The notes: generated by a model from the letters alone, not told the origin. A stretch of DNA of 64,000 nt from Rhynchonema sp. JSB1_4 (GCA_030248065.1 JASAMV010006795.1:50035-114034), one strand, 5' to 3'; positions 12,754-25,900 are shown, counted from the stretch's first letter. Numbers and translations: made by a program.

Positions 12754-13534
12754 ACTGTAGTTTGCCGTTCGACTGTCTCTGACTTTTGACGAAGTTTTCC
12801 ACTGACTGACTGTTCGTATACTTCAGCAAAGCGCTTCGTGCCGAGCCCAGCGTTCCCGTTCCCATGAAGTAAGACTTGTAACTTGTTTTTCAAACCTGGT
12901 GCCCTGAGCCGTGAGATAGGATCCAGAGAGCGCTTTTGAGCGCTCTTTCTCGATGAAACAAAAACGAAGATCACAGATTCATAATGGTGAAGTTTGTGAT
13001 CCGGGCCGACAGTGTCTGTGGTAAGCCGTTGCTGAAAACACCATTCAGAGCTTTTGCTCTCCCATAACCGGTTTTCTTGGGATAAAAATCAACAATACAC
13101 ATTGATGACACCCACACACACCAGCAGTTTATGGTGAGAAACGCTAAATTCTCTTTTACCTTTCACCGAAAGGCAAGACCGTGTGCAAATAGGCAATCCG
13201 CCAGCTCATGGCACTCAACACACACAGGCTTATGACCTACATTACTGCCGTCAATGAATGCATCTATTCTCTTCAGTTATCCGTTGTAACATCCCCAAAT
13301 TTTGCAACAGTGCAGAAAAGTGCTAATTTATGTTAAGCAGCAAATGAAAACCGGATAAATTAAAAAGCTGTCATCAAAGTACGACACTCGCCCAAAGTGT
13401 ACATTTTGTTTAGAAAATTGTGTGTGCTGCTGCATGCGCCGTCTGTATAAAAAGTGCCATGAGTCGATGGATTGCCTGTGCATATATTATACATGAGCTG
13501 ATATGAGAAATGAATGAGTGTAAAATTATGAAAT
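12754..13534. other. Intergenic spacer
   Basis: AT-rich non-coding sequence, with no exon or clear repeat seen. Confidence 0.4.
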
Positions 13535-13543
13535 GGCACGCAC

Positions 13544-13756
13544 GCATTTTGGGAAAAGCTAGTCCCGTTTCAAAATTGACTTCCCTTTTTCTCAGGCTTA
13601 GGCTTGGGCTTAGGCTTAGGCTTAGGCTTAGGCTTACTATTAGGCTTAGGCTTAGGCTTAGGCCAAACCTTGAGCCAACCCGTGCCTTCTATCGCGAAAT
13701 CGAAAATTCGCGTTTTCTCTCTGTCAAGGCAACGGGACTAGCTTTTCCCAACATGC
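13544..13756. mobile_element. MITE carrying TTAGGC telomere repeats, copy 1, 9-bp target duplication
   Basis: A 213-bp element with inverted ends GCATTTTGGGAAAAGCTAGT (left) and GCATGTTGGGAAAAGCTAGT (complement of the right). The interior holds about ten TTAGGC-like hexamers, the nematode telomere unit, interrupted by a small ACTAT break. It is flanked by identical 9-bp copies GGCACGCAC at 13535-13543 and 13757-13765. A 9-bp duplication is typical of Mutator-like transposons; no transposase is present. Confidence 0.88.
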
Positions 13757-13872
13757 GGCACGCACCGGTGTGTTGCTTGTCCGGCTTCAGAACCGGAAGC
13801 GTTTTTCAATTTATTTAACATTTTTATTAAAAAAAAACGAACCCAAACTCAAACAATAACTAAGGTTTGATT

Positions 13873-14347
13873 CAGGGTAGTACTTGGGGGGGGGGGTGGG
13901 GGGGTCCCCCCCCAAATTCATCTACCTATCGTCAACACTTTTTGATTTCATCTATCTATCGTCAACACTTGTGGGCAAATCTATCTATCGTCAACAAATT
14001 CTGGGAACAATCTATCTATCGTCAACACATTTCGACCCCAAAATGGGCATTTTTGCCTCAAAATGGCTCAAAATTGGTATTTTTGTCCCAAATAGGCAAA
14101 AAATCGCGCGCTACGCGCGGATTTAGTACATCTAAGTGCATTTTCATTAATATTTACACATTATTACCTACTTAGTACACCATACCATACCTTGATTTTT
14201 GGCGACCCCCCCCCACCATCTATCTATCGTCAACAAGTTTGGGTCGACCCCCCCCCCCAGATTTCGGACTTGGGTCATCTATCTATCGTCAACACATTTC
14301 GGGTCCCAATCTATCTATCGTCAACACCCTGACCAAGTACTACACTG
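13873..14347. mobile_element. hAT-type MITE with TCTATCTATCGTCAACA word arrays
   Basis: A 475-bp element with ends CAGGGTAGTACTTGG and CCAAGTACTACACTG, and a perfect 8-bp duplication GTTTGATT at 13865-13872 and 14348-14355. About eight copies of TCTATCTATCGTCAACA lie in both subterminal zones around a core containing CGCGCGCTACGCGCGG, next to poly-C/poly-G tracts. Confidence 0.85.
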
Positions 14348-14404
14348 GTTTGATTGCACGATTGCAGTGAGTGCCACAACGAGTCAAAATGAAAAGTGAA
14401 GTTA

Positions 14405-14702
14405 AAGGCAGTCTATGGGAGGTTGGTTGTCACTCAGCCCCCGAATACCGTAACCCACCGTAATTTTGATCTGCAAGGATCGTGTCGAGACCATTTTGTT
14501 TTTATCTATGTTTTGCGTGTTAGCGCCAACACCAACCAACATTTCGAAGTTTTGGTGATCGACGCGCATGATGACAATTTCCAGCTTGCTGCCGCTAATA
14601 CACGTGTCGATAAGCAGCGATCAGCATGGGTCTCACAACGATCTCGCTTGAGGTGGGTTACGGTATTCGGGGGCTGAGTGACAACCTCCCGTAGACTGCC
14701 TT
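14405..14702. mobile_element. TA-flanked foldback MITE
   Basis: A 298-bp element with inverted arms of about 55 bp (ends AAGGCAGTCTATGGGAGG and its near complement at 14683-14702), flanked by TA on each side as expected for Tc1/mariner-type insertion. It is non-coding. Confidence 0.75.
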
Positions 14703-14850
14703 TACCAAATATTTGGAATGTAATGTGGCGTGAAAGAAAAACCCTCAGGCTGTTTTCGTCAGGAAATTTCTTCTCAGCAAGAGCAAACCTCTGCGCCTTG
14801 CCCTTCAAGATCTTTCACGAACTTTTGCTTGTCGCCTTCTTGCTCACATA

Positions 14851-15270
14851 CCGTATTCCCTAAAATAGAGCCCCCCCAAAAATAGAGCCCCCCCAAAAAT
14901 ACAGCCCCCCCTAAACGGGGTCAGTGAAAAAATAGAGCCGCCCAAAAATACAGCCCCCCCAACTTGGAATTCCCCGCTTGGGGGTCGTAAAGTCAAGTTC
15001 TTGCATACGACACATTATGTAACAACGTTTGTGGTTGAGTATATGGTGACGTAAAGCCTTTTATGGAAGATCTGCACCTAAAAACACTCAATAATGGACC
15101 AGTAACACCCTGACAGAACTCCATTTGAGGGGCATTTTTGGGAACATTTTTTGAGATTTTGGGCAGCGAAAAAATACAGCCCCCCAAAAATAGAGCCCCC
15201 CAAAAATACAGCCCCCCCTAAAAGGGGTCAGTGAAAAAATACAGCCCCCCTTGTGTTTTAGGTTTTACGG
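14851..15270. mobile_element. TA-flanked element filled with ACAGCCCCCC words
   Basis: The ends read CCGTATTCCCTAAAA and, inverted, CCGTAAAACCTAAAA, with TA on both sides. The interior near both ends is made of repeats of AAAATACAGCCCCCC or AAAATAGAGCCCCCC, C-rich on the + strand, around a mostly unique core. Confidence 0.6.
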
Positions 15271-15471
15271 TACATTATTTTCGGCAGAACATTCTATACT
15301 AGTTACGGCAGAATGTAGAATATTCATTCTGCGATTCTGCCGTAAAATTTTGGAAAAAATGCTACGGCAGAATGTTCTAAACGAGCGCCATTTTTAGGGG
15401 CATTATTAACAATGGTTTTTTTCGTCCGGGGGCCAAATGAAAAATATAACCCCCAATAACTGACCCCCACC

Positions 15472-15906
15472 CAGTGTAGTGGCAGGCAAATGGTTGCAAG
15501 GTACCCTTGGGGGGGATGGATCCAGATGGTTGCAAGGTACCCCCCTACCCAGCCCCCGGAAGGTTGCAAAGAACCCCTGAGGTCCGAAAAAAGGGTTTTT
15601 TGCATGCATTATACTGCAAATTTGGCCGAAAAATTGGTACTTTTTTTGCATTTTGGCCGAAAATTTGCCTAAAATACCTATTATATGGAGGTTTGCGCGC
15701 GGAGCGCGCGATTTTTGGGGTTTTGAGGTCGAAAAACACCCATTTTTGCCTATAAAAACCATAAATTGATGGTTGCAAGGTACCCTCCGGGGTGGTTGCA
15801 AGGTACCTACCCTTCCCCCCCCATCCCCCACCAAGGGGTGGTTGCAAGGTACCTACTCCTTAGGGGGGGGAATCCCCCCCCCCCATCCCCCCCAGCCACT
15901 ACACTG
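15472..15906. mobile_element. hAT-type MITE with GGTTGCAAGGTACC words
   Basis: A 435-bp element with ends CAGTGTAGTGGCAGGC and AGCCACTACACTG, flanked by perfect 8-bp copies CCCCCACC at 15464-15471 and 15907-15914. Subterminal arrays consist of the word TGGTTGCAAGGTACC. The core has GCGCGCGGAGCGCGCG. Confidence 0.85.
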
Positions 15907-16115
15907 CCCCCACCCCATACATTGAACCCCCCAAAATGACCCCAGTGAAAAAATAGACCCCCGGGTTCTATTTCCGACAGGTACCTATTATTTGATACCC
16001 TGTAATGGAAATTTATCCTCTGGAAATTTTTCGGTTTTTTCACAAAATATAAAGAAAAAGAATCGTTTTTTGCAACTATGTTCCCCCCAAAATTCTGGGT
16101 ACAGTACCCCGGTAC

Positions 16116-16534
16116 CAGTGTAGTTCCTGGGGGGGGGGGGGGGGGGGGGGGCCCCCCCCCCCCTCGGGTACGTCTGTTCCCCCTCCGAGGTACGCCTGCC
16201 CCACTGTTCCCCCTCCGGGTACGTCTGCTCCCCCAATTTTTTCCTAAAATGGGCAAATTTAGGCCTAAAATAGGCATTTTTAGGCCAAAAATAGGTAAAC
16301 TTTAGGTGAAACCTCCAAAAAAACGCCAACATACCCTTTTTATAGGGGATTTTTCGCAAAAGAAGGCAAAAATAGTCCAATTTTTCGACCTCAAAAAATG
16401 ACTTTTTTCCGTCCCCCCCCCCCAAATTGGGACTTCCCCCCCCCCCTTCCCCCCCCCCAGGTAGGTACGTCTGTTCCCCCTCCGAAAATAGTGGAGGGTA
16501 CGTCTGTTCCCCCTCCGGACCAGGAACTACACTG
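16116..16534. mobile_element. hAT-type MITE with GGGTACGTCTGTTCCCC words
   Basis: A 419-bp element with ends CAGTGTAGTTCCTGG and CCAGGAACTACACTG, flanked by perfect 8-bp copies CCCGGTAC at 16108-16115 and 16535-16542. Both subterminal zones repeat GGTACGTCTGTTCCCCCTCC. A long G tract followed by a C tract lies near the left end. Confidence 0.88.
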
Positions 16535-16935
16535 CCCGGTACTCCCCTCTTTTTGGCCGCAAGGTACAGTATCCCCCCTCAGAAGTAGTCACAGCACCGG
16601 CAGACACCCACCGCGATATACGAATTGGCAACAGAAACCGATATCCAGTTTCTATCTGACAGAGCGCTTTGAACAAATGTTCAAAAATGTCGACTTTGAA
16701 AAATCACGTTTTTGTTTGTGTGGAGGAATAGCGATTTTGAACGGGCCCAAAACCTGTGGCAAAAATCGCACTGATGGCCTCATAATTATGATGTGAAATT
16801 CAATTCCAGCAAACGCTCTAGAAATTCCCCGCACAGCCCCTTTAAGCATACAATGCGCAACACGATTCCTTTTGTTCTGTTGCCTTTGTTTTTAGCGTTC
16901 AAAGTGTTTGTTAAATCTGGGCGTTTCCCTGCCCG

Positions 16936-19900
16936 ATGTCCTACGACAACACACCGCCCCGATCGCCGCTGTTGGCGGCGCCTTCGCCCGTCTTCGGCTT
17001 GTCAACCGCCACGTCATCGAATAGTTCGAGACCGACTCAAGGTGAACATAATGTGTTGTTCTCCGAATCACTCGAACGGGAATTTCAAAACGACGATGCT
17101 GGTAATGTTGCTGATGCAATTGTGCTGGACGATGGCGACCCTCGAGCGTCAATTGGGGGTTGGTTTTAAAACGAAATTGTAAACTGTTGCAAAGCAAAAC
17201 AAGGTTAATCAAACAAGGCTACCGTATCAATCAGCAATCTGAATTGTATAGCGTGCAAATTATGCTGGCAAACTTTCAAACAAAACGCTTGTTTTATTTT
17301 TGCCCTTCCCGCCCAACACTCAAAGAAACATGCCTTAACTTATCTCTCTCTCATCACAGCTGAACAATTCGATCCAGCAGGCGTCTATTTCAATTTCCAC
17401 GACTGCAATGGTGCTGCGGATGACATCGCTCCGCCGCCGCTATGTCGTGCATCCCTAACGGCTCATTGTCGTTATTTGGACCGCAAGTTCGGGTGAGCAT
17501 GAGCACTAAAAACATTGCATTGCAGCTCAAACAGCGTAGTAATGCAAATTTTCCAAAAAAATGCTGAGATTTGCACAAGAGTGATTCCGCACAGCCATCG
17601 TCCGCTATTCAACAACGCCGTTTGGTCACCTGATCTCAATCCACCTGGTTCACCCACACAACCGGACCAATACGAATGTGTGTTCTCTGTCGGTCGCATG
17701 CGCATGTTTGAATTGTCCACTTGTTCGTCGTATGATTCTGCTGCCCAACGCACAAAGCGGCGCACCAAGTTCGATCACCTTTGCGAATTTCTACAAGTCT
17801 GTCCGATGCTAGCTGACAGGTTCGGTTCCATTCTGGTGTTATGTTTGAAGGCGTTTTTCTGAAAATGATGACGTATCAAAAAAATGTCTTTCACGACACA
17901 AAGGTTGTGGTTTTATTTTCGACCTGCTTTTTGAGCAGTTTAGTATTCATGGTGCGAATCGGCAGATTTTCACGATGACGTTGGGCATTTTGCGGTTGAA
18001 AAATGTAGCTTCTAGCTCCGAATTGCACAAACCGCACCAGAACGTTGTCCAAATCATACCAAAGCATTGTCCAAATGCAATGGTTTCACATTCAGATGCC
18101 TCAATGGACCCGCACCAATCACTGAAACTGATCGCGTTGAGGTCACCTTGAATCTGTTGCTGAAGTTGCGCGATTTTGTCATTGAAACATGTTCAATGGA
18201 GCACAGACACGGACTGGTGTCGGTCAGTCTGGGCGGGAGGGAAGGGAAGCGTTTTTTGTTGCTAATTTCAGTTTACCAACATGCTTTCTCGGAATTGTTT
18301 TGATTTTCCCTTCCGAACAGCGAACACAGCGGTGTCGTTTGGTATTTGTATAATCCTCCGTGGAGCGTTTAGCAATACATACTGTAATTAGTTACAGTAA
18401 TTGTATCTCCGTGTGTCAAACTTTCCATTTCAGCCACATGCTGGGCCTGATCTGCACAGACATGCCACGTACAGTTTGTTCACTAACTCAGTGTGCACAT
18501 TTGCAATCGTGGCTGCCGATTCTGAGCAAGGTACGCGATGCAAAGCTCTTGAAATTAGATCAAGGTTAAGTGTTTGGCTGACAAGCATTATCAATAAAAT
18601 TTTTATTTCCACAGTTTCCTCCGATCCACGATTCAAAACGTACGCGCGCGAAATTGTGGTCTGTATTTGCAACTGTCTTGTTCGATTGGCCATCGGCAAT
18701 CAAGTCGGCGTTTTTATTTGGTTCTCTAAATTTTTGAGGTTCTCTATTTTGATTTTTTGTTGTTCTGCAGACCAACCCATCTTCCATACAACAACGATCA
18801 CCAATCTTTCCCTGTTCATGTGCAGCGCGTGTTTGGGTGTTTGTCTGCTGGACGCTGCACCAACATTTGTTCACCAGTGAAAACTGTTGGCGCACGATTG
18901 AACGAAGTGTGACTGAATTGCCGCGAGAGTTTGAATCGGACTCAAGTGAGTTCACATGTCATGGGTTGCAGTGCTGTGGCTGTTGGGGAGGGGGTCCCCC
19001 AATGGTACCTGCCCGCCCCAACCTGGTACTCTACCCCATCTATCCGCCCCACTCTGGTACCCTACCCCCTACCCGCCTCGCTCTGGTACCCTACCCGCCC
19101 TGATTTTTACCCTCAAAATGCCCATTTTTTGGTCAAAAATGCCCATTTTGACCGAAGTCCCTTTGAAATGCAAAAAATTGCGCGCTGCTTGCGATCTATG
19201 CGCTTTCTAGCACATAAAAATAGGCACCCGAAAAAACTTATGCAACACTACCTGCCATGGATTTTTTAACCAAATTTAGTAGCTTTTTAGCTACTAAATT
19301 TTTTGAAAAGCTAGTAAATTTTCAAATTTAGTACCCTAAAAGCTACTAAATTTTGTATTTTGGCCAAAAAAGCTAGTAAATTGGCATTTCAGCAGCAAGA
19401 AAGCTGCTAAATTTTTGATTTTGCTAGCTTCTTGCTACTAGCCCATTTTGAAAAATAAACCCTGCACCTGCCCTAAAACCCCCCAAACTGAGCCCCCCAA
19501 AAAAAATTCCAGGTACGCTACCCCCTAGCTGCCCCTATGTATCCTACCCGCCCCGCCGACTGATTGGTTGTTTGCTGTCTTTTGCTTCCAATGCCTGTCT
19601 GCCTTCATCGTGACATAATCTGGTGGGTGGGATTGCCCGTTAGTTTGGTGCCTGAAGAACAAGCACAATTGTCAGGCTCTGGCTCCGATCATGTCACCAC
19701 AAAGAGTTCGGGCTGCAGTTTCAATTGGAGCCAGTGTGGGGTTCAAAATGGTACCTTGTAATTTTGACAAAATGTTACAGGATTTGCCCAGATTGTGACA
19801 ATCGAACAGAATTGTGCCAATCGCCTGAGACTATTGGCGTTGATGTCTAATGTGCAACCGATGTTGCGTCTGGCAGGTTGGACTTTGTATTACAGCATTC

Positions 19901-22900
19901 AGATTTTTAGTTGTCATTTGTATTTGTTTGCTTTGTCGTTTTTTAATTGATTGGTATTTTTCGGAACAATTTAGGTCTAAATGTGCCGTGCGTCACACTC
20001 GTTCACCGACTGCTGTCATACTTACTGCGATCATCACAGGTGTGTGATGTGCTTTGCATATTTTTGCACATTGCAATCTTTGCTCATGTGTCGGTTCGAT
20101 TTGCAGCAAACCCATTCTGTTTATGGCATATTATTGAACTGGATTGAGCTTATTGCATGTCAGGATTGACGCCGCTCTCAGTTCACGACGAAAACCATTG
20201 TGCATCCGTGTCAAGAACTTGCGCAGACCCTAATTTTGTTGCAGCCCGACCAAACTGCACTCACAACCGTCGTCAAATGCGCCGTCAAAACACTGGATTC
20301 GCCCAATTCCGCTCAAGAAAGTCATGACATTGCAACACTGATGTTTGAAACATTTGTTGGCGTGCTTGGTGCTGCACAGACCTGTGGTGGTATTCCGCAG
20401 ACCAAAATGATTTTCAATAATTTTGTGGTGGCCAAAGAGCATTTTCAATCGAAAGGTTGGTGCTTAATTTTAGTTTAAGTTTCGTTTTTTGGTCAAACTG
20501 GCGATAAGTTGGCGTAAGAATTCAAAAGGGATAGATTCATGCATGGGACGGTTTCCAAATGTTTGATTTCGACCAGTGGAAAAATTGTTTTATCTGACAG
20601 GCTAGAAAAATTTTTATGCTTGTCATGTTGCATATAGTAAATGTTCAAATATCCTGGTTTGATAAAGGCTCAGGCCACGGATGATCGTCATGCTTTATTG
20701 CTCTAAGCTTGAGTGATTCAAACTTTTTTCAGGCGAATTGTTATTTACGAGTGTCACACTAAGCACAGCTGATTGGTTGGGTCATTTGCGCCAGCTTTGC
20801 GACGGAGATTACGCAGATCAAGAGTGGAATCTGGCTGAATGGCTCCTCGCCTACTTCGCCAGATGTTGTCAAGGTGGGAAAGTTTGTAAAAATTGTGCAA
20901 TGGAAGTTGTGTTCTTTTTTTATATTTGTATATAATTTGAATATAATTGCAGAAAAATGCCTTGGTTTTGCAGGTTCATTTGTGTGTGCCTATTTCACGA
21001 AATACGCCGACTGCTATTTTCATTTTTAGACACGTCAGTTCAAGACACTGTACGCAAGTTGTTCTTGACCAAGCTCACTCCACGACAGTGGCGCCAGACT
21101 GCGGCCAGCGTGCGAGGAATTCGCGCCGTGCTCTCTGCGCTCGTGATTATGTTGATGCGATTTGGTTGGTGTGGTTGGCGTGGGAAATAGCTTGAAATAT
21201 TGCAACCCTTTGGCTGTAGCAGTGGTAATGGCATCCAGAAATGGCTGAGGTCACGCAGCGTCATGCATCACCTGGTCGACGAGCCAAGTTTGATGCATAT
21301 TATTACGCATTTCCAGCTTTGCTCAATTTCCAGCCAGTTCCCATTCAATTCTGCTGGGTCACGTGTTGTCCCTCTGTCAGCAAGTTCGGTTAACGGCCGA
21401 ATCGGACCGAACGGCTTCGGACCGGGAGTTCTGCATTTGGTCAGCGTTGGTGATGTTGGTCAAATGCGGACATGACAAAGCCGTGGCTGTGAGTAGGGTG
21501 CTGGATGAAATTGGGAAACGTTAGTGTTCGGTCTTTTGGCATGTTTTTGATCTGGTACATTCGCACTGACGGTGACTTGGTGCATCTAGGCCCCAAGCAT
21601 GCGACAGCTGGACTACTGTTGTAGAACCGCTGTCGTGGAACAGCGCTTTTGGTCATCCTACCATTGGAATTTGATTCATTGGTTGACCATCTTTTGAAAC
21701 ATCAGCTAATCGAATTGTTTACTATTTTGCTATTTTGGGTGGCCAACGGCTTGGCCATAGATTAGATCAATTTTCTGTTCATAAGTTTTTCATTGGCTTA
21801 ATTCCATTGCAGGCTACCGTTCGTGCTTCGCGTTGGTCACGTCCCGGTCCAGCGACCTATCAATGGTCGATAAACTACTTGTCTTGCTGCGTTCCTACCA
21901 CAGTGTGATGCTGCGCGCACTGTTTATCGACGTACAGCCGGCTGATGTTGCGCGCGATGATGATGTGCTTGTCATGCCCAGCACAATGCCTTGGCCGGCT
22001 GGCTCGCATGTGTTGCTTGATATGAACGACAACATTGATCTGGTCGCTGTTTGTCGGCTGGGTTCGTGCCGGTTGATTCACCGTGTTCTTATTGTTTTTG
22101 TCCGGGAATTTTGGCAATTGTTTTGGAACGCTGAAGTGTGAATGATGGCTACGTTTACCAAATTTTCCGCGTTTACACTGACAACGTCTCTGAAAACAAA
22201 ACGTCTCGAGTGACCAAAAAATTTGTTACTGCAAATCTCACATTTGTACAAAAAACTGTGAGCGATAAAATTATCGGAAAGTAATATCTGCTTGTCCTTC
22301 ATTGCAGCCCTCCAATCCAATGAGAACGTCATCTCCGAGCATTGGCTGCCTCTCACATCCCTCCTCAACGACTACTTCAATCGTCTACGTCTATTGTTAC
22401 AAAACACAACCCCTGAAATGAGTAGTGGTCTGTCGCCGTTCCTAGTCTGCGCTGTACAACGCCTGATTCCGCAAGCGCACACGTTGTGGACGTTGTGTTG
22501 CGATGCGCAGCCGGTTCCAGACTCGAAGTTATGCGTGCAAGGTTAGGATGGCTGTTTGTGGGTGGTCGGTCTCGGCTCATTGTCTGTGGGATTTTGTTAT
22601 GTCTTATGCGCGCTTCATGTGTGTTTTTTGTGTTCAAGAAAGCACGAGTTCAAGCTCACACAGACCGAATCCATGTCCAAAAGCTGATGTTTGGTCATGG
22701 TGAGATGATGCCCTTGTGCACCAGAGTTCTGCAAAAGTGACGCAAAGAAACACTCCGAGTTGCCTCTCATTCTCAAATGCTTTCAGCCACGTGCGACCTC
22801 CTACACACCAGTGTTCGTCTGTTGCACAGCGTGAAACATCACCGTCACGTTGGTGGAGTGCTGCAGTCATCGCCATATGCCACCGCCGAGAGTCTGCTCG

Positions 22901-25900
22901 GTGCCTGTTTGAAATCATACAGACACGCGCCCGATCAGACATTGACCCTGGCCTGGTCGATTCTGGTTTCGGACGGGACGCCACTGCCGATGGTCAACTT
23001 CGCGTCTGAGTCCGGTCATGGCCTGGACCGAGCCCTGATGAAACTCTGGCTGCGTGCGGCGTTCGTGTGCGGTGGGTTGGCGTCTTAAGCCGATTACTTA
23101 AAGCAGTGGTGTCGTTGGGAAATCAAAAAGTCAGGATACCGGATACCCAAAATCCAAAGTTTTCGGATACCGGATACCCAAAACGAAAAATCTCGGATAC
23201 CAGGGCGGGGTTGCTCCCTAAAATAAAAAATCTCGGATACCCAGGGGGGTTGTTCAAAAAAGGTCAATTTTCTAGAGGAAAGTCGAGCAAAATCGGTGTT
23301 GAAAGCGCAAAAAATGGTCATTTTGGATGTTATGCTTGCGTCAGCAAGCGATTTTGAGCATTTTGGAGGTTAAAACGGGCGATTTTTATGATTTTCGAAA
23401 AAATTTAGGGCACGATACCCCTGGACAAAAAGTCAGGATACCGGATATCCCTGGGTGAAAAAATTAAGATACCGGATACCGGATACTAGGGGATAACCCC
23501 CCTCCCCCCCAACGACACCACTGACTTAAAGTGACTCTGCAATTGAATGTTGACCGCATTTATTTGCAGCCATTTTTTTCAGAAAATGAAGGCAAGGTAT
23601 CAGAAACCCAGATTTAGGGAATGGATTTTCAACTCTTTGCTTTGTGATGTCTCACGGAGCCCACACATTTTCACAGTAGGAGAAAAAATGAAAAAAGTTT
23701 GAGGCGGCCCTGGGTTTCTGATACCTTGCCTTCATTTTCCGAAAAAATGGCTGCAAACAAACGCGGCCAACATTCAATTGCAGAGTCACTTTAAAGCTCG
23801 CGAGTCCCAATGAGGGTTTCGAAAGACAACGGGTGTCAAAAAGCCGAAGCATAGCTCCCGGTTTTCAACCAGAAAATTAGTTGCCATATTTTCGTGATTT
23901 GTTGATGACGAACAAGGTTTTTAAAATTCCAGGCGAGCATCTGCATCTGGCCAAGGTCTTCAATCAACTATTGGACCTGCCCTACCTGCAACCATTATCA
24001 GTGAGCGACCCTCAAGCCAAATATCACAACGTGCAGCGGCCAACTATGTCTGATTGTGAACGCTCACCACGCGCCATGCTCAAGTATTTGTTTCAGGTGG
24101 ATAGATTTTTTAAGGTTTTTTCTCCTTTTATCGTGAAAAACGCTGTTATTTTTTTTGAATTTTGCAGCTAATTTCCAGTGCACAAGACGGTGCTTTTGCG
24201 AAACAGTTGCTCAACGAAGTGGTGCCTGAAATTTGTCATTGTGAGTGTTCTCTGCTTTCTGCTTCTTGATTTGTGTTGAATTGGCTCTTGCTTGGTGATC
24301 GGATCAAAATCTGCCTTGGTCACTTTATCTTCTTGAGGTCAACCCTGAAGTGAAACAGAGTTGCCATGGAATCGAATATGTTGAAACCATCACCAAGATT
24401 TCTCACAGGTTTATCCACATGGCAAAAAGTCGATTTCACCAACACACACCCTGATGATGTGAAACATCAGCAGTTGCGTGCCCGTTTGGCGTACGAGTAC
24501 ACTGGTTATTTGATGGCGACCAGCGCACATGTACTGATGCAATGCTCTCGCGGTCAGCTGGGTGGCACGTTGCTTTATGATGTGGTCAATGAACTGCTGC
24601 ATAAAAGGGTTGGCTTTATTTTTTGCCACTGTCATTGTCTCAGTTTGAGCTTCGATAAAGAACACATTTCAGCAGTTTATGCTGCTGACAGGAAACCAAA
24701 TGTGTATCTATGTTATGGAGTAGTAGACCAATGCTAACTGGTTTCACTATGAGAAGGCTAGGCGCTAACCATCGTGGTAGTTGTTCAGTGTCTACTGCAC
24801 TTCTATTCGTAGCCCGCCTTGTTTCAATTGCGTTGCACCTTTGTGATTCAGGCACGAGCACAAGACGACAGCGCGCAAACCCGATTGACTGCCTACGCTG
24901 TGCCCAACACCGTTCGCGGGCTGGGCAGTTTGAATTGGTCGGAAAATAGAACCTTGCAACGACATATTCGCGAGCTGCTGCGTTTCTTCATCCCTGTTTG
25001 CGCGCACAAACAGACTGCCAACAGTTAGTGCAGCGATATTAAAAAGTGATCGGAGTAGACCTTCCGTTGTGAAGTATAAGTAACTTTTTTCTATCATTAA
25101 TGTTTCGAGAATGATGATACCACCAGTGATGTAGTTGGTCCGAGCAAGAAAGCTAACTAGCTGGAGGGGTCCGGCGCAAGAAAGCTAGCCAGCTAGCCGG
25201 TACTCCGATTTGGGGGTATTGGTCCAGAAGTCAAAAACAAAGGTATAAAAGTTGGTCGAAATTATGCTAAAATAAGCCTCAAAATGCGTGTTTCTGTGCA
25301 TGCGAGAGAAAATTTGAGCGAATTTGACCAGTTTTGACCCCTAAAATGGTCAGTTTGACCCTAAAATTAACACTATTGACTTGATGACCGGAGCAAGAAA
25401 GCTAGCTAGCCTGTTTGGGGGTATGGGTTCGGGAGCAACCTAGCAGTTGGTGGGGGGTAATACCCCCATACCCCAACTACATTACTGGATGCCACTAATT
25501 TGAACGAGCGAAAAACATGTTTGATCAAAGCAGGTCCGATCCGACCAGGTTTGATACGGGCGATTTCACCCCCAATTACTACCATGCAGGTTCCGATCTG
25601 AGCTGGGTGGCCAATCATCCATTGTTGATTGTACTTGCTGAATCAGGCAAAATGCGTGACCAGTTGTGGGCGCCGTTTGTGTGCGAACTGTTGATGGGCA
25701 CTGGTTAGCTAGTGAGACCACAATGAATGTTTTGTTTATAAAACTTGGTGGCCTTCGTCAAACTCATTGATCCGGCCATGACATTTTGGCTTGAAACCAC
25801 TGTGCTGTGCTTTGGCCACAGTTACTGACAGTTGAGAGAGAATGAAAGTCAGGAACATTTGTATTCCCGTCATGACTATCCGCTTCAAAGCTTGAAATTC

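Noticed and set aside
13590..13665. Interstitial telomere tract as a chromosome-fusion scar
   Set aside because: The tract lies inside an element with inverted ends and a 9-bp target duplication, and a second copy occurs elsewhere.
13873..14347. CRISPR-like array (17-bp repeats TCTATCTATCGTCAACA with short spacers)
   Set aside because: The genome is eukaryotic, spacing is irregular, repeats lie on both sides of a core, and the block has hAT-like ends with a perfect 8-bp duplication.
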